NCBI GenBank assembly: GCA_031546815.1
Contig: JAVBJV010000011.1
Coordinates: 31,689-95,688 of the forward strand
Origin: JAVBJV01 sp031546815
GTDB taxonomy: Bacteria; Pseudomonadota; Alphaproteobacteria; Acetobacterales; Acetobacteraceae
Direction: 5' to 3'
Length of the DNA stretch: 64,000 nt
Positions within the stretch are counted from its first letter, which is position 1. Each line of letters opens with the position of its first letter. Below are positions 1-7,664 of this stretch, in pieces. Below the pieces are notes generated by a model. That model was given only the letters and a program-made list of their open reading frames with translations. It was not told the origin of the DNA and made no database searches. Both the position numbers and the translations under genes were made by a program.

Positions 1-9
1 AACACTAGG

Positions 10-36
10 CCCGGCAAAGTAGCCGGGTCTTTTTTT
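10..36 (+). terminator. Rho-independent terminator
   Basis: A six-base-pair stem (cccggc/gccggg) with a six-base loop is followed by tct and a run of seven T on the plus strand. It ends a plus-strand transcript that enters from the left edge of the window, whose gene is not visible here. Confidence 0.8.
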
Positions 37-94
37 ATCCGTGTTGCAGGCGTCTTGCTTCTATGATGCACACGACATCGTGAAGGAGGCTTAC

Positions 95-454
95 ATGCGT
101 CTCCTGTTTCTGGAAGCGCTGATCGTTCTGGCCGGCTGCGCCGCATCACCCGATGACATCAAGCCCGCAGTCACCAACCCCACGCCGTATCAGGCATATG
201 ACTGCCGACAGCTGCACGCCGAAGCCGCGCGGCTGGAAGCTGCGCTGCCCGGCGAAGTGTCGCAGCAGGAAGATGCGCGCACGTACGACATCATCAGCAA
301 CCTGACGATCGGCTTTCCTGTCTCGGGCATATTGGGGGAAGACGTCGAGGATCAGATCGCGGCCGATCGCGGCAAGCTTGGCGCAGTGCGTCAGGCCATT
401 CGCACACGCGGCTGCGACGACCCCAATGCCGCACGGCCTTACGTGCCGAACTGA
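95..454 (+). CDS. Small conserved lipoprotein
   Basis: This 119-residue protein begins with a very short signal sequence ending in the lipobox LAGC, so residue 15 is the predicted lipidated cysteine. The start at 95 is chosen because AAGGAGG lies five bases upstream; an upstream in-frame ATG at 41 lacks this and would bury the signal peptide. The mature part carries two more cysteines (YDCRQL and RGC near the C-terminus) and a glycine-rich hydrophobic stretch (IGFPVSGILG) in the second half. It resembles small alphaproteobacterial outer-membrane lipoproteins of unknown role. It converges with the next gene and their ends overlap by 16 bases. Confidence 0.7.
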   Translation: MRLLFLEALIVLAGCAASPDDIKPAVTNPTPYQAYDCRQLHAEAARLEAALPGEVSQQEDARTYDIISNLTIGFPVSGILGEDVEDQIAADRGKLGAVRQAIRTRGCDDPNAARPYVPN

Positions 455-1035
455 GGTTCCTCGTCACGCGGCACATCGCCGATTGTCGCAGCCAGTTGTT
501 CGGCGCGTTGCAGAGCGACATCCAACGCCGCCATGGTGGCGGACAGGTCCGCGCTCTCGTCGCGTTCCCATGCACGGAACGTCCACAGCCAGACGCCCAA
601 CAATCCCTTGATCCGCAACAGACCGCGCGGCCCCGAGGCAGACAGGCCTGCCGCCGTCAGCATCTTTGCCATCGCGCATTGCGTGGCAACACCCAGCGCA
701 ATCGCTGTGACCGGCATGAACGGCAAGGCGCGCAGCACGGCCTGCACCCCGGCGCGTTCGGCCTGAAAACCATCGATGCGGCGCATCAGCAGATCGAATA
801 ATCTGTCGCGCACCGGCCCCGTCACCGGGTCGGCCAGCACGGTGCGATCCACGTGTTCGCCAAGACGCAGCAGGATCGATGTCGCGCAGCGGAATCGGGC
901 GCACAGTTCCGGCAGTGTCACGCCAGCCTCGGCCGCCACGGCTTCCATCTTGACCGGCCAGCCTGTGTGCGCGCCCAGTTGCAATGCGGCAGTGATGATC
1001 CTGGCGTCGAAGGCGTCGGTGTCGTTCATGTTCAT
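439..1035 (-). CDS. TetR/COQ9-fold protein
   Basis: A 198-residue all-helical protein. The first 55 residues look like a TetR-type helix-turn-helix (an MEAVAAEAGVTLPELCARF segment), and the C-terminal part (LLGVWLWTF followed by DESADLSATMAALD) resembles both TetR ligand domains and the lipid-binding COQ9 fold, which evolved from TetR. The start ATG overlaps the stop of proC as ATGA, so the two genes are translationally coupled. Because the upstream genes are proC, YbjN and a UbiK-type ubiquinone factor, a COQ9-like role in ubiquinone synthesis is as plausible as a repressor role; the sequence alone does not decide this. Confidence 0.65.
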   Translation of the reverse strand: MNMNDTDAFDARIITAALQLGAHTGWPVKMEAVAAEAGVTLPELCARFRCATSILLRLGEHVDRTVLADPVTGPVRDRLFDLLMRRIDGFQAERAGVQAVLRALPFMPVTAIALGVATQCAMAKMLTAAGLSASGPRGLLRIKGLLGVWLWTFRAWERDESADLSATMAALDVALQRAEQLAATIGDVPRDEEPQFGT

Positions 1036-1856
1036 GCTCCGCGTGCTAGTTCGCGTGAACGCTCTGCCGCTGCGGCCACCGCGCGCGAGATCGTCTGCGG
1101 CCAGGCAGTGTCTTCCATCAGCACGGCCAATGCGCGTTCGGTGGTGCCCTTGGGGCTGGTAACGTTCTTGCGCAGCGTGGCGGCATCTTCCGGGCTGGCG
1201 TTCAGCAATGCACCGGCACCGGACACGGTCTTGCGGGCCAGCAGCCGCGCGATATCGGCAGGCAGCCCCTGTTCCAGCGCGGCGCGTTCCAGCAGTTCGG
1301 CCAGCAGGAACACATAGGCAGGGCCACTGCCCGACACGGCGGTCACCGCATCGATCTGCGCTTCGTCATCCACCCAGGCGACATCCCCAACTGCTTGCAG
1401 CATCCGGTCCGCCAGCGCGCGCTGTGCATCGGATACGCGCCCGCCTGCACACCCCACCGTCACCCCCTGACGCACGGCGGCGGGCGTATTCGGCATGGCG
1501 CGCACCACGGCGGCATTCGCGCCCAGTAATTCCTGCATCACGCCCAGCGTCTTGCCCGCCATGATCGAGACGAACACTGCATGCCCCGCAAACCGTGCAT
1601 AGAGCGGCAATGCCGCATCCGCCTGCTGCGGCTTCACCGCCAGCAACACGGCCGAGGGAAAAAAATCGCCCGGAATATCCGCTGCGTCCGCCACCACGTG
1701 CAGCGCTGTTCCAAACAGCGCTGCGGCATCGGCGGGTGACAGATACGGATCGACGGCCACCGCCCCTGCGATGCCCTGTTCAATCCACCCCGACAGCAGC
1801 GCGCCCCCCATCTTGCCGCACCCGACCAGAAGCACAGAAGGCAGAACATCGCTCAT
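1032..1856 (-). CDS. proC: Pyrroline-5-carboxylate reductase
   Basis: ProC reduces 1-pyrroline-5-carboxylate to proline with NAD(P)H, the last step of proline synthesis, in the cytosol. The N-terminus has the Rossmann motif VGCGKMGGALL, followed by AMPNTPAAVRQG in the middle and the C-terminal helical dimerisation domain with VSGSGPAYVFLL and TVSGAGALL plus SPKGTTE, all family signatures. The length from the second methionine is 274 residues, which is normal; the upstream ATG at 1883 would add nine unrelated residues and has no better ribosome site. It is followed with an ATGA overlap by the TetR/COQ9-like gene and is preceded, across about 180 bases, by the YbjN gene. Confidence 0.95.
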   Translation of the reverse strand: MSDVLPSVLLVGCGKMGGALLSGWIEQGIAGAVAVDPYLSPADAAALFGTALHVVADAADIPGDFFPSAVLLAVKPQQADAALPLYARFAGHAVFVSIMAGKTLGVMQELLGANAAVVRAMPNTPAAVRQGVTVGCAGGRVSDAQRALADRMLQAVGDVAWVDDEAQIDAVTAVSGSGPAYVFLLAELLERAALEQGLPADIARLLARKTVSGAGALLNASPEDAATLRKNVTSPKGTTERALAVLMEDTAWPQTISRAVAAAAERSRELARGA

Positions 1857-2035
1857 CAAAACCAACCCCGAAATTTTGCCCACCTAAGCACGTGCAAACA
1901 TGCCTGAGAATGCGCTGTGGTAAGTCGTAGGTGGTGCGGATCGAGAACCGGCGCGCAGCGGGCGCTTGCCCGTGAGCACCGGAAGCGCAGAGCCGCGCCG
2001 CCATACGGCCACCACAGTAGCATTATCAGGTATGT

Positions 2036-2539
2036 TTAAGCTTCGCCGACACATTCTAGCATGGCCGCGTCCAGGGCCTCGCGGGCGGACTTGCCGCCCC
2101 AGAGCAGGAACTGGAAGGCCGGAAAAAAACGTTCGCACTCGCTGATGGCGATATCGACCATGTCTTCCATGGATTCACTCGATACGCCCTGCGCACCGCG
2201 CAAAAGCACGGCATGGCGGAACAGCAGCGTGCGGTCGTCCGGGTCCAGACCGAAATGGCCGATCCACAGACGTTCGTTGGCCAGCGCGAGCAGTTCGAAC
2301 AGGGCGCCCTGCTGCTTGTCCGGCACCTTCATGTCGAAGGCGCAGGTGAAATGGATGGCGCTGACTTCGGTCGACCAGTTGAAATACAGGCCGTAGTCGC
2401 ACCATTTTCCGGGCGCTTCCGCGGCCATTTCGGCGTCGCTGCGACGATCGAAAATCCAGTCATTGGCAACGACGATCTGTTCAAGGATGTCGATGGGGTT
2501 TGTTGCACCGGCGGATGCGGTGTCTGTCATGGCGGTCAT
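2036..2539 (-). CDS. YbjN domain-containing protein
   Basis: A 167-residue protein of the YbjN family, which has a fold related to type III secretion chaperones and no settled biochemical role; in E. coli YbjN affects motility and stress survival. Seen here are the typical mixed alpha/beta core with GKWCDYGLYFNW, LLALANERLWIGHFGLD and the C-terminal FPAFQFLLWGGKSAREALDAAM helix. The start at 2539 is supported by GGAGG placed five bases upstream; a GTG ten bases further up lacks one. In alphaproteobacteria YbjN commonly sits between a UbiK-type factor and proC, as it does here. Confidence 0.88.
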   Translation of the reverse strand: MTAMTDTASAGATNPIDILEQIVVANDWIFDRRSDAEMAAEAPGKWCDYGLYFNWSTEVSAIHFTCAFDMKVPDKQQGALFELLALANERLWIGHFGLDPDDRTLLFRHAVLLRGAQGVSSESMEDMVDIAISECERFFPAFQFLLWGGKSAREALDAAMLECVGEA

Positions 2540-2581
2540 GGTGGCCTCCACGGAGAAAAGCCGGTCTTAAAATCCGATCCC

Positions 2582-2602
2582 GCGCTGCATAATATGCAGC
2601 GC
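2582..2602. promoter_or_regulatory. 21-base perfect inverted repeat upstream of the YbjN gene
   Basis: Two ten-base arms (GCGCTGCATA and its exact complement) flank a single central A. The site lies 43 bases upstream of the YbjN start in the 203-base gap after the UbiK-type gene. It can act as a protein operator or as an RNA hairpin in the intercistronic message. The gap holds two further inverted repeats, GGTGGCCACC at 2643-2652 and TCCGGC/GCCGGA at 2673-2690. None is followed by a T run, so this is not a classic terminator. Confidence 0.45.
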
Positions 2603-2742
2603 CGCAGGCCGGGGCTGGGCTGCAAAGGCCCTACCTCTGGGGGGTGGCCACCTTTCACAACACAGCATCATGTCCGGCGACGCAGCCGGAACGCCCCCAA
2701 ACTACCGGGAGCGGCCACTGCGTCGCAACACGTTTATCAGGG

Positions 2743-3045
2743 TTATGCGTTCGAACCTTCGCCGCCACCCGACTCGCCGCTGCCCAGCCGGGCTTCCAGC
2801 GCCGCCAGACGGGTCTCGAGCGTGGCCAGCCGGGATTCGGCGTCTTCCTGCGCGATACGGGCGTTGGCGGCCAGTTCGCGCACGGCGTCCAGTTCGTCCC
2901 GGCGGGCCAGATCCAGCCGACGCAGCGCGTCGTCCAGGCGGGATTTCACCAGGGTTTCCACTTCCTCGCGGATGCCCGAAACCAGGGACATCGCGCCGCC
3001 GGCCAGCCCGGTCAGGTCGTCCATAAAGCCTTTACGGTCGGACAT
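2743..3045 (-). CDS. UbiK-type accessory factor (BMFP/YqiC family)
   Basis: A 100-residue protein with an amphipathic N-terminal helix (FMDDLTGLAGGAMSLVSGI) and a long C-terminal coiled coil rich in A, L, R and E, the layout of the YqiC/BMFP family. UbiK of E. coli is a small membrane-associated accessory factor needed for efficient aerobic ubiquinone synthesis and interacts with UbiJ; assignment here rests on that family. An alternative start five codons upstream at 3060 is possible; 3045 is preferred because GGAG lies nine bases upstream. It is transcribed divergently from hldD and precedes the YbjN and proC genes. Confidence 0.8.
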   Translation of the reverse strand: MSDRKGFMDDLTGLAGGAMSLVSGIREEVETLVKSRLDDALRRLDLARRDELDAVRELAANARIAQEDAESRLATLETRLAALEARLGSGESGGGEGSNA

Positions 3046-3156
3046 CTGCAAATTCTCCATAACTCTTGGGGGCTGCTTAACACGTCTATGGTCTGGTATC
3101 CAACGGTCAGGATCACTTATAAGCCCTGTCATGGAACCTTTGGGGACTGGATTATC

Positions 3157-4137
3157 ATGTATCTCGTAACGGGCGGTGCCGGTTTCATCGGCTCGAACAT
3201 CGTGGCCGCGCTGGCTGCCGACGGGCACGAGGTCATGGTGTGCGACTGGCTGGGCACCGACGACAAATGGCGCAATCTGGCCAAACACCGGATCGCCGGG
3301 ATCGTCGCGCCGGAGAAGCTGCGCGAATACCTGTCCGACGGACCGCCACTGGAAGCCGTCATCCATATGGGGGCGATCAGCGAAACCACCGCGCGCGACG
3401 GCGACCTGACCTTCCAGACCAACTTCACCCAGTCGCTGAAACTGTGGTTCTGGTGCGCAAGCCACGGGGTGCGGTTCATCTATGCGTCCTCGGCCGCGAC
3501 CTATGGCAATGGCGAACACGGCTTTACCGACGACATGTCGGACGAGGCGCTGGCAAAACTGCAACCGCTGAACCTTTACGGCTGGACCAAACACGCCTTC
3601 GACCGCCGCATCGCCGACATGGTGGCGCGCGGGCACAAGGCGCCGCCGCAATGGGCGGGGCTGAAATTCTTCAACGTCTACGGGCCGAATGAATATCACA
3701 AGGGATCGATGATCTCGGTCGTGAAGACGAAATACGACGAGATCATGCGCGGCGAGAAAGCCCGCCTGTTCCGCAGCAACGAACCCGGCATTGCAGACGG
3801 CGAACAGAAGCGCGACTTCGTGCACGTGAACGAATGCGTCTCGGCGATCCGCTTCCTGCTGACGCAGCCCAACCTGTCCGGCCTGTTCAACATCGGCACC
3901 GGTCAGGCGCACAGCTTCCGCGATCTGGTGAACGCCATCTATACGGCGATGGGCCGCACGCCCGAGATCGACTTCATCGACATGCCGGAAAAACTGCGCG
4001 GGCAGTATCAGAACTTCACCCAGGCCGACATGACGAAACTGCGCGCCGCTGGCTGGAACGGCACCGGCGCATCGTTTGAAGACAGTGTGCGCAGCTATGT
4101 GCGCGATTACCTGATGCAACCGGATCAATATCGCTGA
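3157..4137 (+). CDS. hldD: ADP-L-glycero-D-manno-heptose 6-epimerase
   Basis: HldD converts ADP-D-glycero- to ADP-L-glycero-D-manno-heptose, the donor for the inner core of lipopolysaccharide. This 326-residue protein has the NADP-binding TGGAGFIGSN at residues 5-14, the epimerase serines in YASSAATYG near 109-117, and the SDR pair YGWTK (Tyr141, Lys145). FNVYGPNEYHKG and the DFVHV segment are typical of HldD rather than other sugar epimerases. The ATG at 3157 is the only start that places the Rossmann motif at the N-terminus. Its stop overlaps the lgt start as TGATG, so the envelope genes hldD, lgt, midA and pgeF appear to be one operon. Confidence 0.93.
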   Translation: MYLVTGGAGFIGSNIVAALAADGHEVMVCDWLGTDDKWRNLAKHRIAGIVAPEKLREYLSDGPPLEAVIHMGAISETTARDGDLTFQTNFTQSLKLWFWCASHGVRFIYASSAATYGNGEHGFTDDMSDEALAKLQPLNLYGWTKHAFDRRIADMVARGHKAPPQWAGLKFFNVYGPNEYHKGSMISVVKTKYDEIMRGEKARLFRSNEPGIADGEQKRDFVHVNECVSAIRFLLTQPNLSGLFNIGTGQAHSFRDLVNAIYTAMGRTPEIDFIDMPEKLRGQYQNFTQADMTKLRAAGWNGTGASFEDSVRSYVRDYLMQPDQYR

Positions 4138-4928
4138 TGCTTCTCGCCATTCCGTTTCCCGCATTCGATCCCGTTATTTTCACCATCGGGCCGTTTTCAC
4201 TGCACTGGTATGCCGTGGCTTATATCCTCGGCCTGGTAATGGGCTGCGCGCTTCTGCGCCGCACGATTGCGCTGGCACCCGCCGTTGGCACCAAGGAACA
4301 GGCCGACGATTTTCTCACCTGGGCAACACTGGGCGTCGTGCTCGGCGGGCGGCTGGGATATGTGCTGTTTTATCGGCCCGATTATTACTTCGAAGTCCCC
4401 TATCGCATTCTGGAAGTGTGGAAGGGCGGCATGTCGTTCCATGGCGGCATATTGGGGGTGATCGTTGCGGTCTTCCTGTTTGCGCGCCGCAACAACATGT
4501 CGTTCCTGGCGCTGGGCGATCGCATCGCGCCATGCGCACCGCTGGGGCTGTTCTTCGGGCGCATCGCCAATTTCGTGAACAGCGAACTCTGGGGCCGCAC
4601 GACCGATGTTCCATGGGCGGTGATCTTCCCGACCGGCGGACCAGAACCACGCCATCCCAGCCAGTTGTATCAGGCGCTGCTGGAAGGGTTGATCCTGTTC
4701 ATCGTGCTGTTCGCCCTGTCGCGGCGCGAGAGCATCCGGGCGCGCATCGGCCTGCTCTCGGGCGTGTTCCTGATGGGGTATGGCATCGCGCGCATCATCG
4801 GTGAATTCTTCCGCCAGCCCGACGATTTTCTGGGCTTCCTGAGCTTCGGCGTGACGATGGGACAGGTGCTGTCGATACCGATGGTGTTGATCGGCCTGCT
4901 GCTGGTGCTGCGTGCCCGAAAGGCTTGA
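4137..4928 (+). CDS. lgt: Prolipoprotein diacylglyceryl transferase
   Basis: Lgt moves a diacylglyceryl group from phosphatidylglycerol to the lipobox cysteine of prolipoproteins in the inner membrane. The 263-residue protein has about seven hydrophobic segments and the family landmarks LGGRLGYVLFY, SFHGGILGV, and the Lgt signature GRIANFVNSELWGR near residue 140, followed by HPSQLYQALLEG. It starts one base inside the hldD stop. Several lipoprotein genes in this same window (95, 6707, 40947 and 59864) would be its substrates. Confidence 0.97.
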   Translation: MLLAIPFPAFDPVIFTIGPFSLHWYAVAYILGLVMGCALLRRTIALAPAVGTKEQADDFLTWATLGVVLGGRLGYVLFYRPDYYFEVPYRILEVWKGGMSFHGGILGVIVAVFLFARRNNMSFLALGDRIAPCAPLGLFFGRIANFVNSELWGRTTDVPWAVIFPTGGPEPRHPSQLYQALLEGLILFIVLFALSRRESIRARIGLLSGVFLMGYGIARIIGEFFRQPDDFLGFLSFGVTMGQVLSIPMVLIGLLLVLRARKA

Positions 4929-5883
4929 CCATTTTATGGGCCGGGCCAACGCGGCATATTACGCCGCGCGCGACCCGTTTGCCGACTTCACCACCGCGCC
5001 CGAAATCTGTCAGGCGTTCGGCGAAGTGCTGGGCCTGTGGGCGGCCATCGTCTGGCAGAGCATGGGCAGCCCCTCGCCCGTGATCCTGACCGAGGCTGGC
5101 CCAGGACGCGGCACGCTGATGCAGGATGCATTGCGCGCCATCAGTTCAGCCATGCCCGCCTTCCGCGCCGCGCTGTCGGTGCATCTGGTCGAGACATCGC
5201 GGCGCCTGCGCGAGGCCCAACGCAACCGCGTGCCAGACGCCATCTGGCACGACAGCATCGACACGCTGCCCGCAGGCCCCGCGATTCTGCTGGCCAACGA
5301 ATTCTTCGACGCGCTGCCGATCCGCCAGTTCGTGCGCACGGATAGCGGCTGGAACGAACGCTTCGTGCAGGATGGCACGTTCATCGAACAGCCAGCCGAC
5401 ATCGACATCGCGCTTGCCGCACAACCGGGCGAGATCGCCGAGGTCAACGGACCCGCCCGCGCCATCGTCGCGCAGTTGGCGGCGCGCGCGCAGACCGCCT
5501 GCCTGTTCGTCGATTACGGCCCGGAACACAGCGCCCCCGGCGACAGTCTACAAGCGCTGCGCAACGGCACACAGGCCGACCCGCTGACCGACCCCGGCAG
5601 CGCCGACCTGACCGCGCATGTGGATTTCGAAGCCCTCGCCCACGTGGCGCGTGCGGCGGGGGCCGCCGCATATGGCCCGGTGCCGCAGGGGATATTTCTC
5701 GCGCAGATGGGGCTACCCGCCCGCATCGACCGGCTGGCGCGCAACGCGCCCCCCGCACAGGTCATGCGACTGATCGCGGGTAGTCGCCGTCTGATGGAAC
5801 CGCACGCCATGGGGCGGTTGTTCAAAGTCCTCGCGATCTGTAACGGTGTGTCCTCTCCTCCGCCTGGATTTGACCCCGTATGA
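4912..5883 (+). CDS. MidA/NDUFAF7-family SAM-dependent methyltransferase
   Basis: This 323-residue protein belongs to the family of the mitochondrial complex I assembly factor NDUFAF7 (MidA), a protein-arginine methyltransferase. Visible are AAYYAARDPFADFTTAPEIC near the N-terminus, the SAM-binding LTEAGPGRGTLM, ANEFFDALPIRQF, and the C-terminal DLTAHVDFEAL. It starts at a GTG that overlaps lgt by 17 bases; the ATG at 4936 would remove the conserved residues LDHF. Compared with longer homologues it lacks roughly 20 N-terminal residues. Its stop overlaps pgeF as ATGA. The substrate in bacteria is inferred from family membership. Confidence 0.85.
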   Translation: MPERLDHFMGRANAAYYAARDPFADFTTAPEICQAFGEVLGLWAAIVWQSMGSPSPVILTEAGPGRGTLMQDALRAISSAMPAFRAALSVHLVETSRRLREAQRNRVPDAIWHDSIDTLPAGPAILLANEFFDALPIRQFVRTDSGWNERFVQDGTFIEQPADIDIALAAQPGEIAEVNGPARAIVAQLAARAQTACLFVDYGPEHSAPGDSLQALRNGTQADPLTDPGSADLTAHVDFEALAHVARAAGAAAYGPVPQGIFLAQMGLPARIDRLARNAPPAQVMRLIAGSRRLMEPHAMGRLFKVLAICNGVSSPPPGFDPV

Positions 5884-6638
5884 GCATCGAATTCCTGACC
5901 GCGCCGGTAATCGGTGCCCGACACGGTTTCTTCACCCGCAAGGGTGGCGTCTCGACCGGGCCTTATGCCGCGCTGAATTGCAGCCTGTCTGGCATGGATG
6001 CACGCCCCAACGTGCTGGAAAACCGCGCCCGCGCCGCCCGCGCGCTGGACGCCGCGCCCGAGATGCTGGTCGGCGTCACCCAGGTGCACGGGCCTGCTGT
6101 CATCACGGTGGACACACTCTGGCCGACCGGCGAAGGCCCGCAGGCCGACGCCATGGTCACCAGCAGCCCCGGCGTAGCGCTGGGGATCATCACCGCCGAC
6201 TGCGCCCCCGTGCTGTTCACGGACGAGGACGGTGCCATCGTCGGTGCCGCCCACGCAGGCTGGCGCAGCGCTGTGGACGGCGTGCTGGAAGCCACGCTGA
6301 CCGCCATGCGCGCACTGGGCGCCCGCAAGATCAGCGCTGCCATCGGCCCCTGCATTCAGCAGCATTCCTACGAAGTCGGGCAGGATCTTTACGACAGCGT
6401 CGCCGCCCAGACCGCCGACCCAGCCCCTTTCTTCGCGCCGGGCACGCGCAACGGGCACTGGCAGTTCGACCTGTCCGGGTATTGCGCCATGCGTCTGCAA
6501 GCGGCCAGCGCCCATGCGGTGCACGTTGTGGACGCCGATACGCTGGCCGACGACACCCGCTTCTTCAGCCACCGCCGCCGCACTCTGGCGGGCGGCGGGC
6601 CGATCGGGCATCAGATCTCCGTTATCGTGGCGGGATGA
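5880..6638 (+). CDS. pgeF: Peptidoglycan editing factor PgeF (laccase-domain, YfiH/YlmD family)
   Basis: A 252-residue protein of the family formerly called multicopper polyphenol oxidase. In E. coli PgeF removes peptidoglycan precursors that carry L-Ser instead of L-Ala. The metal or catalytic residues are in place: His70 (VTQVHG), Cys108 (TADCAPV) and His125 (AHAGWR). HGFFTRKGGVS near the N-terminus and IGPCIQQHSYEVG are also conserved. It is translated from an ATG overlapping the midA stop, and closes the hldD-lgt-midA run of envelope genes. Confidence 0.92.
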   Translation: MSIEFLTAPVIGARHGFFTRKGGVSTGPYAALNCSLSGMDARPNVLENRARAARALDAAPEMLVGVTQVHGPAVITVDTLWPTGEGPQADAMVTSSPGVALGIITADCAPVLFTDEDGAIVGAAHAGWRSAVDGVLEATLTAMRALGARKISAAIGPCIQQHSYEVGQDLYDSVAAQTADPAPFFAPGTRNGHWQFDLSGYCAMRLQAASAHAVHVVDADTLADDTRFFSHRRRTLAGGGPIGHQISVIVAG

Positions 6639-6706
6639 TCCGATGGGCCATCCCTATATTCTGTTCTTTCCCCTGTTATTCATCCTGACCCTTTTGGTGA
6701 GCTGTA

Positions 6707-7576
6707 TTGCGTAATTTCCTGACGTTTCTGGTCCTGCCGATCCTGCTGCTCACCGCATGCGGCGATCTGCCGCGTTCGTTCCAGGGCAATCCCGGCGGGG
6801 ATGCGCCCATGCTGTCGCTGCCGCCCACCGCCCGGCTGATCACATCCCCCCCGACCGAAGCGCGGCTGGGCGAGGACGATGCCCGCTACATCGCCGAAAA
6901 TCTGGCCGACACGCTGGCGGACCGCGAACTGCCCGTCGTCCTCGGCCGCCCCGGCCCCGAGGACTGGCGGCTGGAGATCTCGGCCGACCTGCGCGGGGCG
7001 AATGTTCTGCCGACCTACGTCATCAAGAACGCCGAGGGCGAAATGATGGGCACCGTCGAAGGTGCCCCCGTCCCCACCCAGACCTGGGCCAATGGCGGCA
7101 GCGCCACCATGGACGCCGCCATTGCTGCGGCCACTCCGAAAATCGTCTCACTGCTGGCGCAGATCGAGGCCTCGCGCCGCGCCAACGACCCGTCCACCAT
7201 GGCCGGGCGCGGCCCGACTCGTGTCGCCTTTACCGGCGTTTCCGGTGCCCCGGGCGATGGAAACACCATGCTGGTGCAGAAAATGCGCGAATTCATGAGC
7301 CGTAACGGGTTAGTGATCCAGGAAACTCGCACCGGCGCCGACTGGGTTGTCTCGGGCGAGGTCGAAATGGCCGCTGGCGAAAATCCCAGCCAGCAACGCG
7401 TGGAAATCCAGTGGATTGTCAGCGATACTGCCGGCAATGAACGCGGCCGCGTGCTGCAATTGAACGAAGTTCCGTCCGGTAGCCTGAACCATTACTGGGG
7501 CGATGTCGCCTACGCCGTCGCGTCCGAGGCTTCGGGCGGGGTGCGCGATATCATCCAGAAGCAGCTCACGCCGTAA
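6707..7576 (+). CDS. Lipoprotein of unknown function
   Basis: A 289-residue protein with a clear lipoprotein signal (MRNFLTFLVLPILLLTAC; lipidated Cys18). No ATG or GTG precedes the lipobox, so TTG at 6707 is the start, with GGTGAG about five bases upstream. The mature protein has a proline-rich linker and two similar alpha/beta halves (about residues 50-150 and 160-285) that each alternate short strands and helices, for example DWRLEISADLRG and DWVVSGEVEMAAGE. I do not recognise a named family. It lies between pgeF and prs and probably shares the upstream transcript. Confidence 0.75.
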   Translation: MRNFLTFLVLPILLLTACGDLPRSFQGNPGGDAPMLSLPPTARLITSPPTEARLGEDDARYIAENLADTLADRELPVVLGRPGPEDWRLEISADLRGANVLPTYVIKNAEGEMMGTVEGAPVPTQTWANGGSATMDAAIAAATPKIVSLLAQIEASRRANDPSTMAGRGPTRVAFTGVSGAPGDGNTMLVQKMREFMSRNGLVIQETRTGADWVVSGEVEMAAGENPSQQRVEIQWIVSDTAGNERGRVLQLNEVPSGSLNHYWGDVAYAVASEASGGVRDIIQKQLTP

Positions 7577-7581
7577 TTTCT

Positions 7582-7622
7582 CCCCCGCAAGGGTCCGCTA
7601 TGCATGGACTCTTGCCGGGGGG
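7582..7622 (+). promoter_or_regulatory. Stem-loop in the prs leader
   Basis: The sequence CCCCCGCAAGGGTCC (7582-7596) can pair with the complementary stretch at 7606-7622 with one or two mismatches around a nine-base loop. It lies between the lipoprotein stop and prs, and there is no T run after it, so it is not a standard terminator. It may shape prs mRNA processing or translation, or act as an attenuator. Confidence 0.45.
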
Positions 7623-7664
7623 ATTGCTACCTAGCGCCAACTCACCGTCCGGGGCACCTGCGCA

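Noticed and set aside
1857..2035. Open frame on the minus strand (1884-2138) across the YbjN-proC gap
   Set aside because: It overlaps the end of the YbjN gene in another frame, has no ribosome site, and its composition looks like a shadow. The gap itself holds only a five-base stem CGGGC/GCCCG at 1959-1972.
2644..3156. N-terminal extension of hldD
   Set aside because: The extension runs antisense to the UbiK-type gene and adds nothing that resembles the epimerase family.
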